DNA of 64,000 bases, from the NCBI RefSeq assembly GCF_017599305.1, contig NZ_JAGFWR010000003.1, positions 62,001-126,000 of the forward strand, written 5' to 3'. Positions 1 through 9,104 of this stretch are shown here, piece after piece (the stretch's first letter is position 1; each line of letters opens with the position of its first letter). The stretch comes from Micromonospora antibiotica (GTDB lineage: Bacteria; Actinomycetota; Actinomycetes; Mycobacteriales; Micromonosporaceae). The notes beneath the pieces are model-generated. The model did not search any database. It was not told the DNA's origin and was given only the letters and a program-made list of their open reading frames with translations. Made by a program: the position numbers and the translations under genes.

Positions 1-1
1 G

Positions 2-604
2 CAGCAGGGTCAACGGCTCCCGCCCCTGGCACAGCGGGACGCCACTGCGCGCGGCCAACTCCTGCATGGCGGTGACGCCGGGCACGGTCCGCACCTCGAC
101 CGCCGGCCGCAGCGCGCGGACCCCGTCGGCCAGGTAGGTGAAGGTGGAGTAGACGTTGGGGTCGCCGATGGTGGCGAAGGCGACCGACCGGGCCCCGGCG
201 GCGAACGCGTCGACCACGGCACGGGCCGCGGCGTCCCAGGCGGCCTCCCGACGGGCGGTCACCCCGCCCCGGTCGTCGAGGGCGAACGGCAGCCGGCGCA
301 GCCGGTGCGCCGGCACGTGCGCGCGGACCGTCGTCTCGGCCCGGCCGGGGGGCGTCGCCGGGTCCGCCGCCAGCCGGTCCAGCACCGGTACGACCACCAG
401 GTCGGCCTCGGCCAGCACCCGGACCGCCTTGAGGGTGAGCAGTTCCGGGTCCCCCGGCCCGACCCCCACCCCGGTCAGCGTGACCGGCCCGGTCGACGCG
501 TCCCGGCCCGTGCCCCCCTCGACGACGGGCAGGTGGTCCGGCCCGGTCGGCGCGGCCCGGTCAGTGGCGGCGACAGGCGGGTGGTCCGCCCCGACGCCGG
601 TCAC
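2..604 (-). CDS. cobI: Precorrin-2 C20-methyltransferase, 3' part cut by window edge
   Basis: Only the first 201 codons are present; the gene runs off the left edge. CobI transfers a methyl group from S-adenosylmethionine to C20 of precorrin-2 in cobalamin synthesis in the cytoplasm. After about 40 variable residues the reading shows GVGVGPGDPELLTLKAV, the glycine-rich loop that opens tetrapyrrole methylases, followed by the family-typical FATIGDPNVYSTFTYL and TVPGVTAMQ stretches. The GTG at 604 is chosen because it overlaps the cobB stop as GTGA and no later in-frame start precedes the methylase core. In many actinobacteria CobI is fused to CobJ; the window ends too early to tell. The 40-residue leader before the core is longer than usual, so family assignment is strong and the exact N-terminus is less so. 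Confidence 0.85.
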   Translation of the reverse strand, partial: MTGVGADHPPVAATDRAAPTGPDHLPVVEGGTGRDASTGPVTLTGVGVGPGDPELLTLKAVRVLAEADLVVVPVLDRLAADPATPPGRAETTVRAHVPAHRLRRLPFALDDRGGVTARREAAWDAAARAVVDAFAAGARSVAFATIGDPNVYSTFTYLADGVRALRPAVEVRTVPGVTAMQELAARSGVPLCQGREPLTLL

Positions 605-2067
605 CGGGCCGCTGCCTCGACCAGTCGGCGGGCGGCCCGGGGGTGACCCGCCCAGTGGGTGTGCAGGTAGGAGGCGTGCACCTGCCCGGTGACGAACCCG
701 TGGGCGGTGTCGTCCCAGCGCCAGGCGGGCCGGTCGCCGTGCCCGGGGTCGGTGACGGTGCGGTGGAACTCGTGGCCGCGTACCCGCTCCCCGGCGGGGT
801 GGACCGGGGAGTCGGTGGCGGCGACCGCGTCGCGGTAGCCGAGGGTGAGCCGGCCGGACATCCGGGCGTGGTGGTCGAGCCGCCCGCACATCGGCACCCC
901 GTCCAGGGAGCGGCCGAGGTAGAGCAGCCCGGCGCACTCGGCGACCACCGGCCCGGCGAAGCCGGCCAGCTCGGCACGGAGCCCGGTGTTGTCGCTCAGC
1001 GCCTCGACGTGCACCTCGGGGAAGCCGCCGCCGATGACCACGGCCCGGGTGCCGGCGGGCAGGGCCGGGTCGGCCAGCGGGTCGAACGGGGCCACGGTCG
1101 CCCCGGCGGCGGTGAGCAGTTCGGCGGTCTCGGCGTACGAGAAGGTGAAGGCGGCACCGGCGGCGACCGCGACGACCGGACGGTCCACGCCGGCCGGGCC
1201 ACCGACGGCGGTGCCCGGGTCCCAGGCGTCCACGGTCAACGGCGGGGCGCTGCGGGCCAGGTCGAGCACCGCGTCGAGGTCGACGGTGGACGCGACGAGC
1301 CCGGCGAGCGCGTCGACGACGGCCAGCGACTCCGGTGCCCGTTCGGCGACCGGCACCAGCCCCAGGTGCCGGGCCGGCGCGGCCACCTCGACGGCCCGGG
1401 TGACCGCCCCCAGCACCGGTACGCCCACCTCGGCGAGCGCGTCGCGCAGCAGGGTCTCGTGCCGGGGCGAACCGACCCGGTTGAGGACCACCCCGCCGAT
1501 CCGTACGGCCGGGTCGAAGGCGCGCATGCCGAGGACCAGCGCGGCAGCCGAGCGGCCCTGCGCGGTGGTGTCCAGGACCAGCAGCACCGGCGCGTCGATC
1601 AACGTGGCGACGTGGGCGGTGGAGGCGTACCCGGCCCGGCCGACCGCGCCGTCGTGCAGCCCCATCACCCCCTCGACCACGGCGACGTCGGCGGGGGTGG
1701 GGACGCTCGCGCCGTGCCGCAGCAGCGGGGCGATCAGCTCCTCCCCGACCAGCCACGGGTCGAGGTTGCGGCCGGGGCGGCCGGCGGCGAGCGCGTGGTA
1801 GCCGGGGTCGATGTAGTCGGGGCCGACCTTGTGCGGGCTGACCGTGAGGCCCCGGCGGCGCAGCGCGGCGAGTAGCCCGGTGGCGACGGTGGTCTTGCCG
1901 TGCCCGCTGGCCGGGGCGGCGACCACCAGCCGGGGCAGCGCCCACGGGCCGACCGGCGCGGCGGGCCCGGCCGACGGTGGCCCGCCCGGCGCGGGGCCGC
2001 CCGGGTGACCGGTCGGCGCGTTGCCCGGCGGGCGGCGCTGATCGGTGCGGCGGGTCGGTCCGGTCAC
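601..2067 (-). CDS. cobB: Cobyrinate a,c-diamide synthase
   Basis: A 488-residue CobB/CbiA protein that amidates the a and c side chains of (hydrogeno)cobyrinate using glutamine and ATP. The N-terminal ATP-binding domain has the P-loop PASGHGKTT and the typical KVGPDYIDPGYH stretch. The C-terminal half is a class I glutamine amidotransferase domain with the nucleophile elbow AECAGLLYL, the Cys being the expected catalytic residue. An open frame extends further upstream into cobO, but those residues are Arg/Gly-rich shadow sequence; GTG 2067 (or the adjacent GTG 2070) overlaps the cobO stop and fits the family start. It overlaps cobI by 4 nt downstream. It is part of the riboswitch-led cobalamin operon. 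Confidence 0.93.
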   Translation of the reverse strand: MTGPTRRTDQRRPPGNAPTGHPGGPAPGGPPSAGPAAPVGPWALPRLVVAAPASGHGKTTVATGLLAALRRRGLTVSPHKVGPDYIDPGYHALAAGRPGRNLDPWLVGEELIAPLLRHGASVPTPADVAVVEGVMGLHDGAVGRAGYASTAHVATLIDAPVLLVLDTTAQGRSAAALVLGMRAFDPAVRIGGVVLNRVGSPRHETLLRDALAEVGVPVLGAVTRAVEVAAPARHLGLVPVAERAPESLAVVDALAGLVASTVDLDAVLDLARSAPPLTVDAWDPGTAVGGPAGVDRPVVAVAAGAAFTFSYAETAELLTAAGATVAPFDPLADPALPAGTRAVVIGGGFPEVHVEALSDNTGLRAELAGFAGPVVAECAGLLYLGRSLDGVPMCGRLDHHARMSGRLTLGYRDAVAATDSPVHPAGERVRGHEFHRTVTDPGHGDRPAWRWDDTAHGFVTGQVHASYLHTHWAGHPRAARRLVEAAAR

Positions 2068-2675
2068 CACTCGATGCCCTTCTGGCCCTTCTGACCGGCG
2101 TCCATCGGGTGCTTGACCTTGGTCAGCTCGGCGACCAGGTCGGCCGCCTCGACCAGGCGCGGGTCGGCGTCCCGGCCGGTGATCACCACGTGTTGGAAGC
2201 CGGGCCGGTGGGTGAGGGTGTCGACCACCTCGTCGACGTCCACCCAACCCCACTTCATCGGGTAGGTGAACTCGTCCAGGACGTACAGGCCGTAGCGCTG
2301 CGCGGCCAGGTCACGCTGGATCTGCCGCCAGCCCTCCAGGGCGTCGGCGGCGTGGTCGGCGTCGCCGCCGCGCTGGATCCACGACCAGCCCTCGCCCATC
2401 TTGTGCCAGGCCACCGGGGCACCCTGCCCGGTGTCGGCGTGCACCTGGCCGAGGGCCCGGAAGGCGTTCTCCTCACCCACCCGCCACTTGGCGCTCTTGA
2501 CGAACTGGAACACCCCGATCGGCAGCCCGGCGGTCCAGGCCCGCAGTGCCAGGCCGAACGCGGCGGTGGACTTCCCCTTCATCTGCCCGGTGTGCACGAT
2601 GGTCAGCGGACGGTGCCGTCGTTGCCGGGTGGTCAACCCGTCGGCGGGGACGTGTTCCGGCTTTCCCTGCGGCAT
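2064..2675 (-). CDS. cobO: Corrinoid (cob(I)yrinic acid a,c-diamide) adenosyltransferase
   Basis: 203 residues, the normal size for BtuR/CobO. It adds the upper 5'-deoxyadenosyl ligand of cobalamin from ATP. The P-loop GQMKGKSTAAFG sits near residue 30, and YVLDEFTYPMKWGWV and VVITGRDADPRLVEAADLV are hallmark CobO stretches. The ATG overlaps the stop of the chelatase gene by one base (TGATG on the minus strand), and its own stop overlaps cobB by GTGA, so translation is probably coupled through the operon. Nothing in the sequence looks damaged. Confidence 0.95.
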   Translation of the reverse strand: MPQGKPEHVPADGLTTRQRRHRPLTIVHTGQMKGKSTAAFGLALRAWTAGLPIGVFQFVKSAKWRVGEENAFRALGQVHADTGQGAPVAWHKMGEGWSWIQRGGDADHAADALEGWRQIQRDLAAQRYGLYVLDEFTYPMKWGWVDVDEVVDTLTHRPGFQHVVITGRDADPRLVEAADLVAELTKVKHPMDAGQKGQKGIEW

Positions 2676-4945
2676 CAGCGCACGCTCCGATTCGCTCCGA
2701 CGGTGGCGAGCCCGGCCAGCGGGTCGGCGGTGACCGTGTCCAGGCGGTGGTGGGCCGCGCCGAGCTGGTCGGCCAGCCGGCGGGCCAGGTGCAACCGGAC
2801 CGGGCCGGACTCACAGTCCACCACGACGCAGGGTGCGCCGGTGGCGGCGAGCACCGCCGCCGCGCGCGCCGACCGGTCCAGCGGCCGGTGCCCGGCGGTG
2901 GCCCGGCCGTCGGTGACGACCAGCACCAGCGGACGCCGGCGCGGGTCCCGCAGCCGCTGCACCCGCAGCAGGTCGGCGGCGGCGAGCAATCCCTCCGCCA
3001 ACGGGGTACGCCCCCCGGTGGGCAGCTCGGCCAGCCGCGCCGACGCGGCCAGCACCGACGAGGTGGCCGGCAGCAGCACCTGCGCCCCGGAACCCCGGAA
3101 GGCGACCACCGCCACCGTGTCCCGACGCTGGTAGGCGTCGGTGAGCAGGGCCAGCACCGCACCCTTGACCGCCGACATCCGCTGCCGCGCGCCCATCGAC
3201 CCGCTGGCGTCGACCACGAACAGCACCAGGTTGCCCTCGCGCCCCTCCCGGACCGCCTCCCGCAGGTCGTCGGGGCGCAGCAGCAACCGCCCGCCGCACC
3301 GGCCCCGCCGGGCCTGGTGCGGGGCGGCGGCACGCAGGGTCGCCGGCAGGTGCACCGTGGCCGGCCGACCGGCGGGCACCCGCGCGCCGGTGGTCCGCCC
3401 GCGCCCGGTCCGGGCCCGCGACCGCCGGCCGGGCACCCCGTCACCCACCCCCGGCGCGGTGAACAACCGGGCCGTCAACCCCTGCTGCGGTACGGCCACC
3501 GAGCCGGTGCCCGCCGGGTCACCCGGGTTCGCGGTGCCGCCCTGGCCGGGTCGCCCCGGACGGGCACCGGTGTGCTCGGCGGACCCGTCGTCGGGGCGTC
3601 CCGACCGGCCGTCGGCGCGGTGTGCGGTGTCCGGCCCGTCGTCGCCGTCCGGTCCGCCGTCGTCGATGCGGTCCGGCCACCGGTCGTCCCCGGACTGTGG
3701 GGAGGCCGGACCGGTCCGGGCGCGCGGGTGGTCGTCGTGGCCCAGCGGACCACCGGCGTCCTGCGGCCCACCGGCGTCGTCGGGTGGCTGTGGACCGGAC
3801 CCGCCGCCGGGGCCACCCGTCGAGGAGCCGCCCGGCCCACCGCCGTCCGGGCCGCCGGGGTCGCCCGGACCGGTCGGGCCGGTGTCCGGCGGATCGTCGT
3901 CGGGGTGCTCGTCGCGGGCCCGCTGCAACGCCTCGTCGAGGCGTTTCTCGTCCAGGCCGGGGGTGTCGAACGGGTCACGACGACGCCGGTGCGGCAGGGC
4001 CAACCGGGCGGCGACCCGCACGTCGTCGGCGGTCACCCGGTCCCGCCCCTGCCAGGCGGCGTGCGCCACGGCGGTCCGGGCGGTGACGATGTCGGCGCGC
4101 ATCCCGTCCACGTCGAACGCGGCGCACACCTCGGCGATCTGCCGCAACGCGGAGTCAGGCAGCAGCACCGCGTCGAGCCGCCCCCGGGCGGCGGCCACCC
4201 GGGCGGCCACCTCGGCGTCGGCGGCGGCCCACCGGGCGGCGAACCCGGCCGGGTCGGCGTCGGCGGCGAGCCGGCGGCGCACCACCTCCACCCGGACGAC
4301 CGGGTCCCGGCTGGCCGCCACCTCGACGGTCAGCCCGAACCGGTCGAGCAACTGCGGACGCAGCTCACCCTCCTCCGGGTTCATCGTGCCCACCAGCAGG
4401 AACCGGGCGGCGTGGCTGACCGAGACACCCTCCCGCTCGACGTGGCAGCGGCCCATCGCGGCGGCGTCCAGCAGCAGGTCGACCAGGTGGTCGTGGAGCA
4501 GGTTCACCTCGTCGACATAGAGCACCCCCCGGTGGGCTGCGGCGAGCAGGCCCGGCTCGAAGGCGCGTACCCCCTCGGCAAGGGCCTTCTCCAGGTCCAA
4601 CGAGCCGACCACCCGGTCCTCGGCGGCACCGACCGGCAACTCCACCAGCCGGGCCGGACGGCGCTCGACCGGCGCGGCGGCCGGGTCCTCGTGCCCGGCG
4701 ACGCCCGGGTGCGGACCGTCCGGGCAGGTCGGATCCGGGGCGGCCGGGTCGCAGCCGAACCGGCACCCGGCGACCCGGTCCACCGGCGGGAGCAGCGCGG
4801 CCAGGGCCCGCACGGCGGTCGACTTGGCGGTGCCCTTCTCGCCCCGCACCAGCACCCCGCCGATCGCCGGGCTGACCGCGTTGAGCAGCAACGCCAACCG
4901 CATGTCGTCCATCCCGAGCACGGCCGAGAAGGGAAACGCGCTCAC
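2675..4945 (-). CDS. ChlI-ChlD fused AAA+/VWA metal chelatase subunit (putative cobaltochelatase partner of CobN)
   Basis: 756 residues with two recognisable modules. Residues 1-330 form a ChlI/BchI-like AAA+ ATPase: Walker [10 protein letters not shown] near residue 36, a Walker B-like [16 protein letters not shown] stretch, and [21 protein letters not shown] Pro/Gly/Asp-rich linker follows (about 335-500). The C-terminus is a von Willebrand A domain with the MIDAS motif DASGSMG and a later VVTDGRAT. Such proteins are annotated as magnesium chelatase subunit D, but next to cobN and with no chlorophyll genes the likely role is ATP-driven cobalt insertion into hydrogenobyrinate diamide. No separate CobS or CobT is present. 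The start is GTG 4945, overlapping the stop of the repeat-derived ORF upstream as GTGA. Confidence 0.88.
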   Translation of the reverse strand: MSAFPFSAVLGMDDMRLALLLNAVSPAIGGVLVRGEKGTAKSTAVRALAALLPPVDRVAGCRFGCDPAAPDPTCPDGPHPGVAGHEDPAAAPVERRPARLVELPVGAAEDRVVGSLDLEKALAEGVRAFEPGLLAAAHRGVLYVDEVNLLHDHLVDLLLDAAAMGRCHVEREGVSVSHAARFLLVGTMNPEEGELRPQLLDRFGLTVEVAASRDPVVRVEVVRRRLAADADPAGFAARWAAADAEVAARVAAARGRLDAVLLPDSALRQIAEVCAAFDVDGMRADIVTARTAVAHAAWQGRDRVTADDVRVAARLALPHRRRRDPFDTPGLDEKRLDEALQRARDEHPDDDPPDTGPTGPGDPGGPDGGGPGGSSTGGPGGGSGPQPPDDAGGPQDAGGPLGHDDHPRARTGPASPQSGDDRWPDRIDDGGPDGDDGPDTAHRADGRSGRPDDGSAEHTGARPGRPGQGGTANPGDPAGTGSVAVPQQGLTARLFTAPGVGDGVPGRRSRARTGRGRTTGARVPAGRPATVHLPATLRAAAPHQARRGRCGGRLLLRPDDLREAVREGREGNLVLFVVDASGSMGARQRMSAVKGAVLALLTDAYQRRDTVAVVAFRGSGAQVLLPATSSVLAASARLAELPTGGRTPLAEGLLAAADLLRVQRLRDPRRRPLVLVVTDGRATAGHRPLDRSARAAAVLAATGAPCVVVDCESGPVRLHLARRLADQLGAAHHRLDTVTADPLAGLATVGANRSVR

Positions 4946-5064
4946 TGTGCTGCTCCGGATCGCGACTGCGGGGCTCGCAAACCCGGCTCACTCCTCGCGC
5001 TCACAGAGCCGACCTCCGATCGCGACTGCGGGGCTCGCAAACCCGGCTCACTCCTCGCGCTCAC
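4942..5064 (-). CDS. 40-residue ORF built from two copies of a 20-residue repeat, coupled to cobN and the chelatase gene
   Basis: Reading from GTG 5064 gives a 40-residue ORF: two 20-residue units that share [16 protein letters not shown] and differ only at their ends (EVGS against GAAQ). Its GTG overlaps the cobN stop as GTGA and its TGA overlaps the chelatase GTG in the same way, so ribosomes could pass straight through. The DNA is an intergenic repeat of a type I recall as common in Micromonospora, so this may be inserted repeat DNA that stays open in frame rather than a selected gene. No known domain. It may keep cobN and the chelatase gene translationally coupled. Coding status is uncertain. 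Confidence 0.35.
   Translation of the reverse strand: MSARSEPGLRAPQSRSEVGSVSARSEPGLRAPQSRSGAAQ
4958..5064. repeat. Two direct 47-bp repeat copies, 60-bp period, between cobN and the chelatase gene
   Basis: Positions 4958-5004 and 5018-5064 are identical over 47 bp (starting gatcgcgactgcggggctcg), separated by 13 bp, giving a 60-bp period. Because 60 is a multiple of three the minus-strand frame stays open across both copies. The end of each copy resembles the start of the chelatase gene (GTGAGCGCG), suggesting the duplication or insertion used the cobN/chelatase junction itself. Confidence 0.9.
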
Positions 5065-8000
5065 TGTCGTTCCTCCAGGTCGCCCTCGGTGGCCAGGTAC
5101 GTCTCCCGCAGGCGGTCCAGGGTGGCCGGCTCGGGTGCCGCCCACAGGCCCCGGTCGGCGGCCTCCAGCAACCGCTCGGTGATGCCGCGCAGCGCCCACG
5201 GGTTGGACCGTTCCAGGAACTCCCGGGTCTCCCCGTCGAACAGGTACGCCTCGGCGAGGCGCTCGTACATCCAGTCGTCGACGACACCGGCGGTGGCGTC
5301 GTAGCCGAACAGGTAGTCCACGGTGGCGGCCAGCTCGAACGCGCCCTTGTAGCCGTGCCGGCGCATCGCGGCGATCCACTTCGGGTTGACCACCCGGGCC
5401 CGGAACACCCGCCGGGTCTCCTCGCCGAGGGTGCGGGTACGCACGTCGTGCGGCATCGCCGAGTCGCCCACATAGGCGGCCGGGGCGGCCCCGGTCAGGT
5501 GCCGCACCATCGCCACCATCCCACCGTGGTACTGGAAATAGTCGTCGGAGTCGACGATGTCGTGCTCGCGGGTGTCCTGGTTCTTGGCCGCCACCGCGAT
5601 CCGGGCGAAGGACCGTTCCATGTCGGCCCGCGCCTCCCGCCCGTCCAGGCCCCGGCCGTAGGCGTAGCCACCCCAGACGGCGTACACCTCGGCCAGGTCG
5701 GCGTCGGTGCGCCAGTTGCGGGCGTCGATCAGCGGCAGCAGCCCCGCCCCGTACGCCCCGGGCTTGGAGCCGAAGATCCGGGCGGTGGCCCGCCGCTCGT
5801 CGCCGTGGGTGGCGAGGTCGGCGGCCACGTGCGCGCGCAGGTAGTTGTCCCCGGCCGGCTCGTCGAGGGCGGCGACCAGCCGTACCGCGTCGTCGAGGAG
5901 GGCGACGACGTGCGGGAACGCGTCCCGGAAGAAGCCCGAGATGCGGACCGTGACGTCGACCCGGGGCCGGCCCAGTTCCGCCACCGGCACCACCTCGACG
6001 CCGGTGACCCGCCGCGACCGGTCGTCCCACACCGGCCGGCAGCCGAGCAGGGCCAGCACCTCGGCGATGTCGTCGCCCTGGGTACGCATGGCGCTGGTGC
6101 CCCACACGGTCAGCCCGACCGACCGTGGGTACTCCCCGGTGTCGGCGAGGTAGCGGGCGAGCAGCGAGTCGGCCAGCGCCACCCCGACGTCCCAGGCGTT
6201 GCGGCTGGGGATCGCCTTCGGGTCGACGGAGTAGAAGTTGCGGCCCGTGGGCAGCACGTTGACCAGCCCCCGGGTGGGCGACCCGGACGGGCCGGGGGGC
6301 ACGAACCGGCCGTCGAGCGCGCCGAGGGTGTGGGTGATCTCGTCGGTGGTGCGGTCCAGCCGGGGCACCACCTCGCGGGCGGCGAACCGCAGCACCTCGG
6401 CGGCGTCGGGGCAGGACCCGCCGGTCACCTCGGTGACCACCTCGTCGACCCGGGCGGGGTCCCACCCGAGGGTCTCCATGCCGAGAACGAGCCGCCGGGC
6501 CAGCCCCTCGATCAGGTCGACGGTGTCGGCGGCGGTGACCGCCGGCCCGTCGACGACGTCGGTCAACGCCGCCGGCACCGCCACCCGCGCCCCGGGCTCG
6601 GCGAGCAGCGCCTGCTCGTCGAGGTCGTAGCTGGCGGCGAGGGCCTGCCGCAGGCCGGGCAGGGCCTGGGCACCACCCCACACCTGGGGGGCGCGCAGCA
6701 CGGCGAGGACGAGGTTCACCCGGGGCTCACCGGTGGGCACCTCGGCCAGGATGTGCAGCCCGTCGCGGATCTGCACGTCCTTGACCTCGCACAGGTAACC
6801 GTCGAGGTGCAGCACGAAGTCGTCGAAGTCGTCGGCGTCGGGCATCGCCTCGGTGTGCAGGTCGTGGTGCAGTTCGGCGGCGCGCACCAGCTCCCAGATC
6901 TGCCCCCGGACCACCGGCACCTTCGCCGGGTCGAGGGCCTGCACGGTGGCGTACTCGTCCAGCAGTTGTTCGAGTTTCGCGAGGTCGCCGTAGGTCTCGG
7001 CGCGGGCCATCGGGGGCACCAGGTGGTCGACGACGACGGCGTGCGCCCGCCGCTTGGCCTGGGTGCCCTCGCCCGGGTCGTTGACGATGAACGGGTAGAC
7101 CAGCGGCAGGTCGCCGAGGACGGCGTCGGGGGCGCAGTCGGCGGCCAGGCCGAGGCCCTTGCCGGGCAGCCATTCCAGGGTGCCGTGTTTGCCGAGGTGC
7201 ACCACCGCGTCGGCACCGAAGCCGCCGTCGGCGACCGGCGCGGCCAACCACCGGTACGCGGCCAGGTAGTGGTGGCTGGGTGGCAGGTCGGGGTCGTGGT
7301 AGATGGCGATCGGGTTCTCACCGAAGCCGCGCGGCGGCTGGATCAGCAGGGTGACGTTGCCGAACCGCAGCCCGGCCAGGACGATGTCACCGTCGTCGGT
7401 GTAGAGCTGGCCGGGTGGCTCACCCCAGTGTTCCCGCATCCGGTCCCGCAGGTCGACCGGCACCTGGTCGAACCAGCGCCGGTAGGTCTCCCCCGGCACC
7501 CGGGCCTCGGCGGCGGACAACTGCTCCGGGGTGAGCCACTCGACGTCGTGACCACCGGCGGCGATCAGGGCGTGGATCAGGGCGTCCCCGTCGGTGGGCG
7601 GGGGCGCGTCACCGAGGTGGTATCCGGCGGCGGCGAGGGCGGCGAGCAGGCGTACCGCCGAGGCGGGGGTGTCCAGGCCGACGGCGTTGCCGACCCGGGA
7701 GTGCTTCGTCGGGTAGGAGCTGAGCACGATCGCCAGCCGCCTGTCGGCGGGGGGCAGGTGCCGCAGCCGGGCCTGTCGGACGGCGATCCCGGCGACCCGG
7801 GCGGCCCGCTCGGCGTCGGCGGCGTAGACCGACAGTCCGTCGGCGTCGATGCGTTTGAACGAGAACGGCACGGTGACGATCCGGCCGTCGAACTCGGGGA
7901 TCGCCACCTGCATCGCCGCGTCCAACGGGGACAGTCCGGCGTCGCTGCCGGCCCACTGGTCCCGGGTGCTGGTGAGGCAGAGCGCCTGGATCACCGGCAC

Positions 8001-8804
8001 GTCGAGGGCGGCGAGCGCGCCGACGTCCCAGGCGTCCTCGTCGCCGCCGCCGGAGGCGTCGGCGGCGACCGTCCCCCCGGCGGCGAGGACGGTGACGACG
8101 AGCGCGTCGCAGCGGGCGAAGAGGTCCAGCGGCCCGTCGCCGGGGGTGAGCCCGCGCAGCGATCCGCAGTAGATCGGCAGCGGGTTCCCCCCGGCCGCGT
8201 CGACCGCGTCGGCCAGGGTGTGCACGAAGTCGGTGTTGCCGGCCAGCGCGTGCGCCCGGTAGAACACGATGCCCACCGTGGGCCGCCCGTCGCCGTCCGC
8301 CCGCCGCCCGTCCGGCCCGGCCGCCGGTTCCGCCCGGTCGCCCGGGGCGGTCGGGGCGGTCGGGGCGGTCGGGGGTCGACGGTCGAGGATGCCGTACGGC
8401 GGGGTGGGGGTGGGCGGGTCGAAGCCCTCACCGGTGAGCAGGACCGTGTCGGACAGGAACCGGGCCAGCTGGGCGAGGTTCGCCGCGCCCCCCTCGACCA
8501 GGTAGGACAGGGCTTCGGTGGCCACCCCGGAGGTCACCGTGGAGGCCGCCATCAGCTCCGCGTCGGGCACCGCCTCGCCGCCGAGCACGATCGTGGGGAC
8601 GCCGGAGCCGAGCACCGCCGCGAGGCCGTCCGGCCACGCCTGCCGACCACCGAGCAGCCGTACGACGGCCAGGTCGACCCCGTCGAGCAGGGCCGGTACG
8701 GCGTCCACGTCGACCCGGGTGGGGTTGGCGAGCCGGTAGTCGGCGGCGCTGGCCCGGGCGGCGAGCAGATCGGTGTCGGCGGTGGACAGCAGCAGGATGC
8801 GCAC
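5061..8804 (-). CDS. cobN: Aerobic-type cobaltochelatase large subunit CobN
   Basis: 1247 residues, the usual size for CobN/BchH-type chelatase subunits that bind the tetrapyrrole and insert the metal. The family signature HLGKHGTLEWLPGK is near residue 535, and LTVWGTSAMRTQGDDIAEVLALLG and IRISGFFRDAFPHVVALLD-like stretches follow further on. The start is GTG 8804 with a CGGAG element about 9 bases upstream. It is preceded by a 125-nt gap after the microORF that directly follows the riboswitch, and it leads the chelatase, cobO, cobB and cobI. With the AAA+/VWA subunit it should form a two-gene chelatase. The long plus-strand open frame opposite this gene is a GC-bias shadow. Confidence 0.95.
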   Translation of the reverse strand: MRILLLSTADTDLLAARASAADYRLANPTRVDVDAVPALLDGVDLAVVRLLGGRQAWPDGLAAVLGSGVPTIVLGGEAVPDAELMAASTVTSGVATEALSYLVEGGAANLAQLARFLSDTVLLTGEGFDPPTPTPPYGILDRRPPTAPTAPTAPGDRAEPAAGPDGRRADGDGRPTVGIVFYRAHALAGNTDFVHTLADAVDAAGGNPLPIYCGSLRGLTPGDGPLDLFARCDALVVTVLAAGGTVAADASGGGDEDAWDVGALAALDVPVIQALCLTSTRDQWAGSDAGLSPLDAAMQVAIPEFDGRIVTVPFSFKRIDADGLSVYAADAERAARVAGIAVRQARLRHLPPADRRLAIVLSSYPTKHSRVGNAVGLDTPASAVRLLAALAAAGYHLGDAPPPTDGDALIHALIAAGGHDVEWLTPEQLSAAEARVPGETYRRWFDQVPVDLRDRMREHWGEPPGQLYTDDGDIVLAGLRFGNVTLLIQPPRGFGENPIAIYHDPDLPPSHHYLAAYRWLAAPVADGGFGADAVVHLGKHGTLEWLPGKGLGLAADCAPDAVLGDLPLVYPFIVNDPGEGTQAKRRAHAVVVDHLVPPMARAETYGDLAKLEQLLDEYATVQALDPAKVPVVRGQIWELVRAAELHHDLHTEAMPDADDFDDFVLHLDGYLCEVKDVQIRDGLHILAEVPTGEPRVNLVLAVLRAPQVWGGAQALPGLRQALAASYDLDEQALLAEPGARVAVPAALTDVVDGPAVTAADTVDLIEGLARRLVLGMETLGWDPARVDEVVTEVTGGSCPDAAEVLRFAAREVVPRLDRTTDEITHTLGALDGRFVPPGPSGSPTRGLVNVLPTGRNFYSVDPKAIPSRNAWDVGVALADSLLARYLADTGEYPRSVGLTVWGTSAMRTQGDDIAEVLALLGCRPVWDDRSRRVTGVEVVPVAELGRPRVDVTVRISGFFRDAFPHVVALLDDAVRLVAALDEPAGDNYLRAHVAADLATHGDERRATARIFGSKPGAYGAGLLPLIDARNWRTDADLAEVYAVWGGYAYGRGLDGREARADMERSFARIAVAAKNQDTREHDIVDSDDYFQYHGGMVAMVRHLTGAAPAAYVGDSAMPHDVRTRTLGEETRRVFRARVVNPKWIAAMRRHGYKGAFELAATVDYLFGYDATAGVVDDWMYERLAEAYLFDGETREFLERSNPWALRGITERLLEAADRGLWAAPEPATLDRLRETYLATEGDLEERQ

Positions 8805-8929
8805 GTGCGGCTCCGGAGAGTGACGTCCGGCTCGACCACAGGGCCGGGCCGAGCGGGGCGGGAGGGACGCCGGTCAGCGGCGGCGGAGGTACGACGCACC
8901 CGCCTGCGGCGGGGTACCCGGACCGGCCG

Positions 8930-9067
8930 TCAGCGGTACGTGGCAGGCCGACCGCCCCGGCGGCGGCCGGCGACGGTGGGAGAGGTGGGAGCACGCGGCG
9001 GCGCGGGCTCGACGGTGATGCAAAAATCACCGACCGTGATGGGGTCGGCAGTGACGCTGTGCGTCAT
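8930..9067 (-). CDS. 45-residue microprotein or leader peptide directly under the cobalamin riboswitch
   Basis: Starting at ATG 9067 with a strong AGGAGG about 6 bases upstream, this frame encodes MTHSVTADPITVGDFCITVE followed by a Pro/Arg/Gly-rich tail ending ATYR. It lies between the riboswitch and cobN, ends 125 nt before cobN, and has one Cys in its better-defined N-terminal half. I recognise no family. It could be a small metal- or cobalamin-related protein, or a leader whose translation is what the riboswitch controls, since the riboswitch 3' end is only about 35 nt from its ribosome binding site. The frame opens further upstream, but that part is the riboswitch itself. It is called a gene mainly because of its ribosome binding site. 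Confidence 0.5.
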   Translation of the reverse strand: MTHSVTADPITVGDFCITVEPAPPRAPTSPTVAGRRRGGRPATYR

Positions 9068-9104
9068 CGGGTCCTCCTCGGGTGTCCACGCCCTGGGGTT
9101 CTCC

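Noticed and set aside
2546..5182. 878-residue plus-strand frame opposite the chelatase gene
   Set aside because: Same GC-bias shadow; the minus-strand frame has Walker A, MIDAS and correct overlaps.
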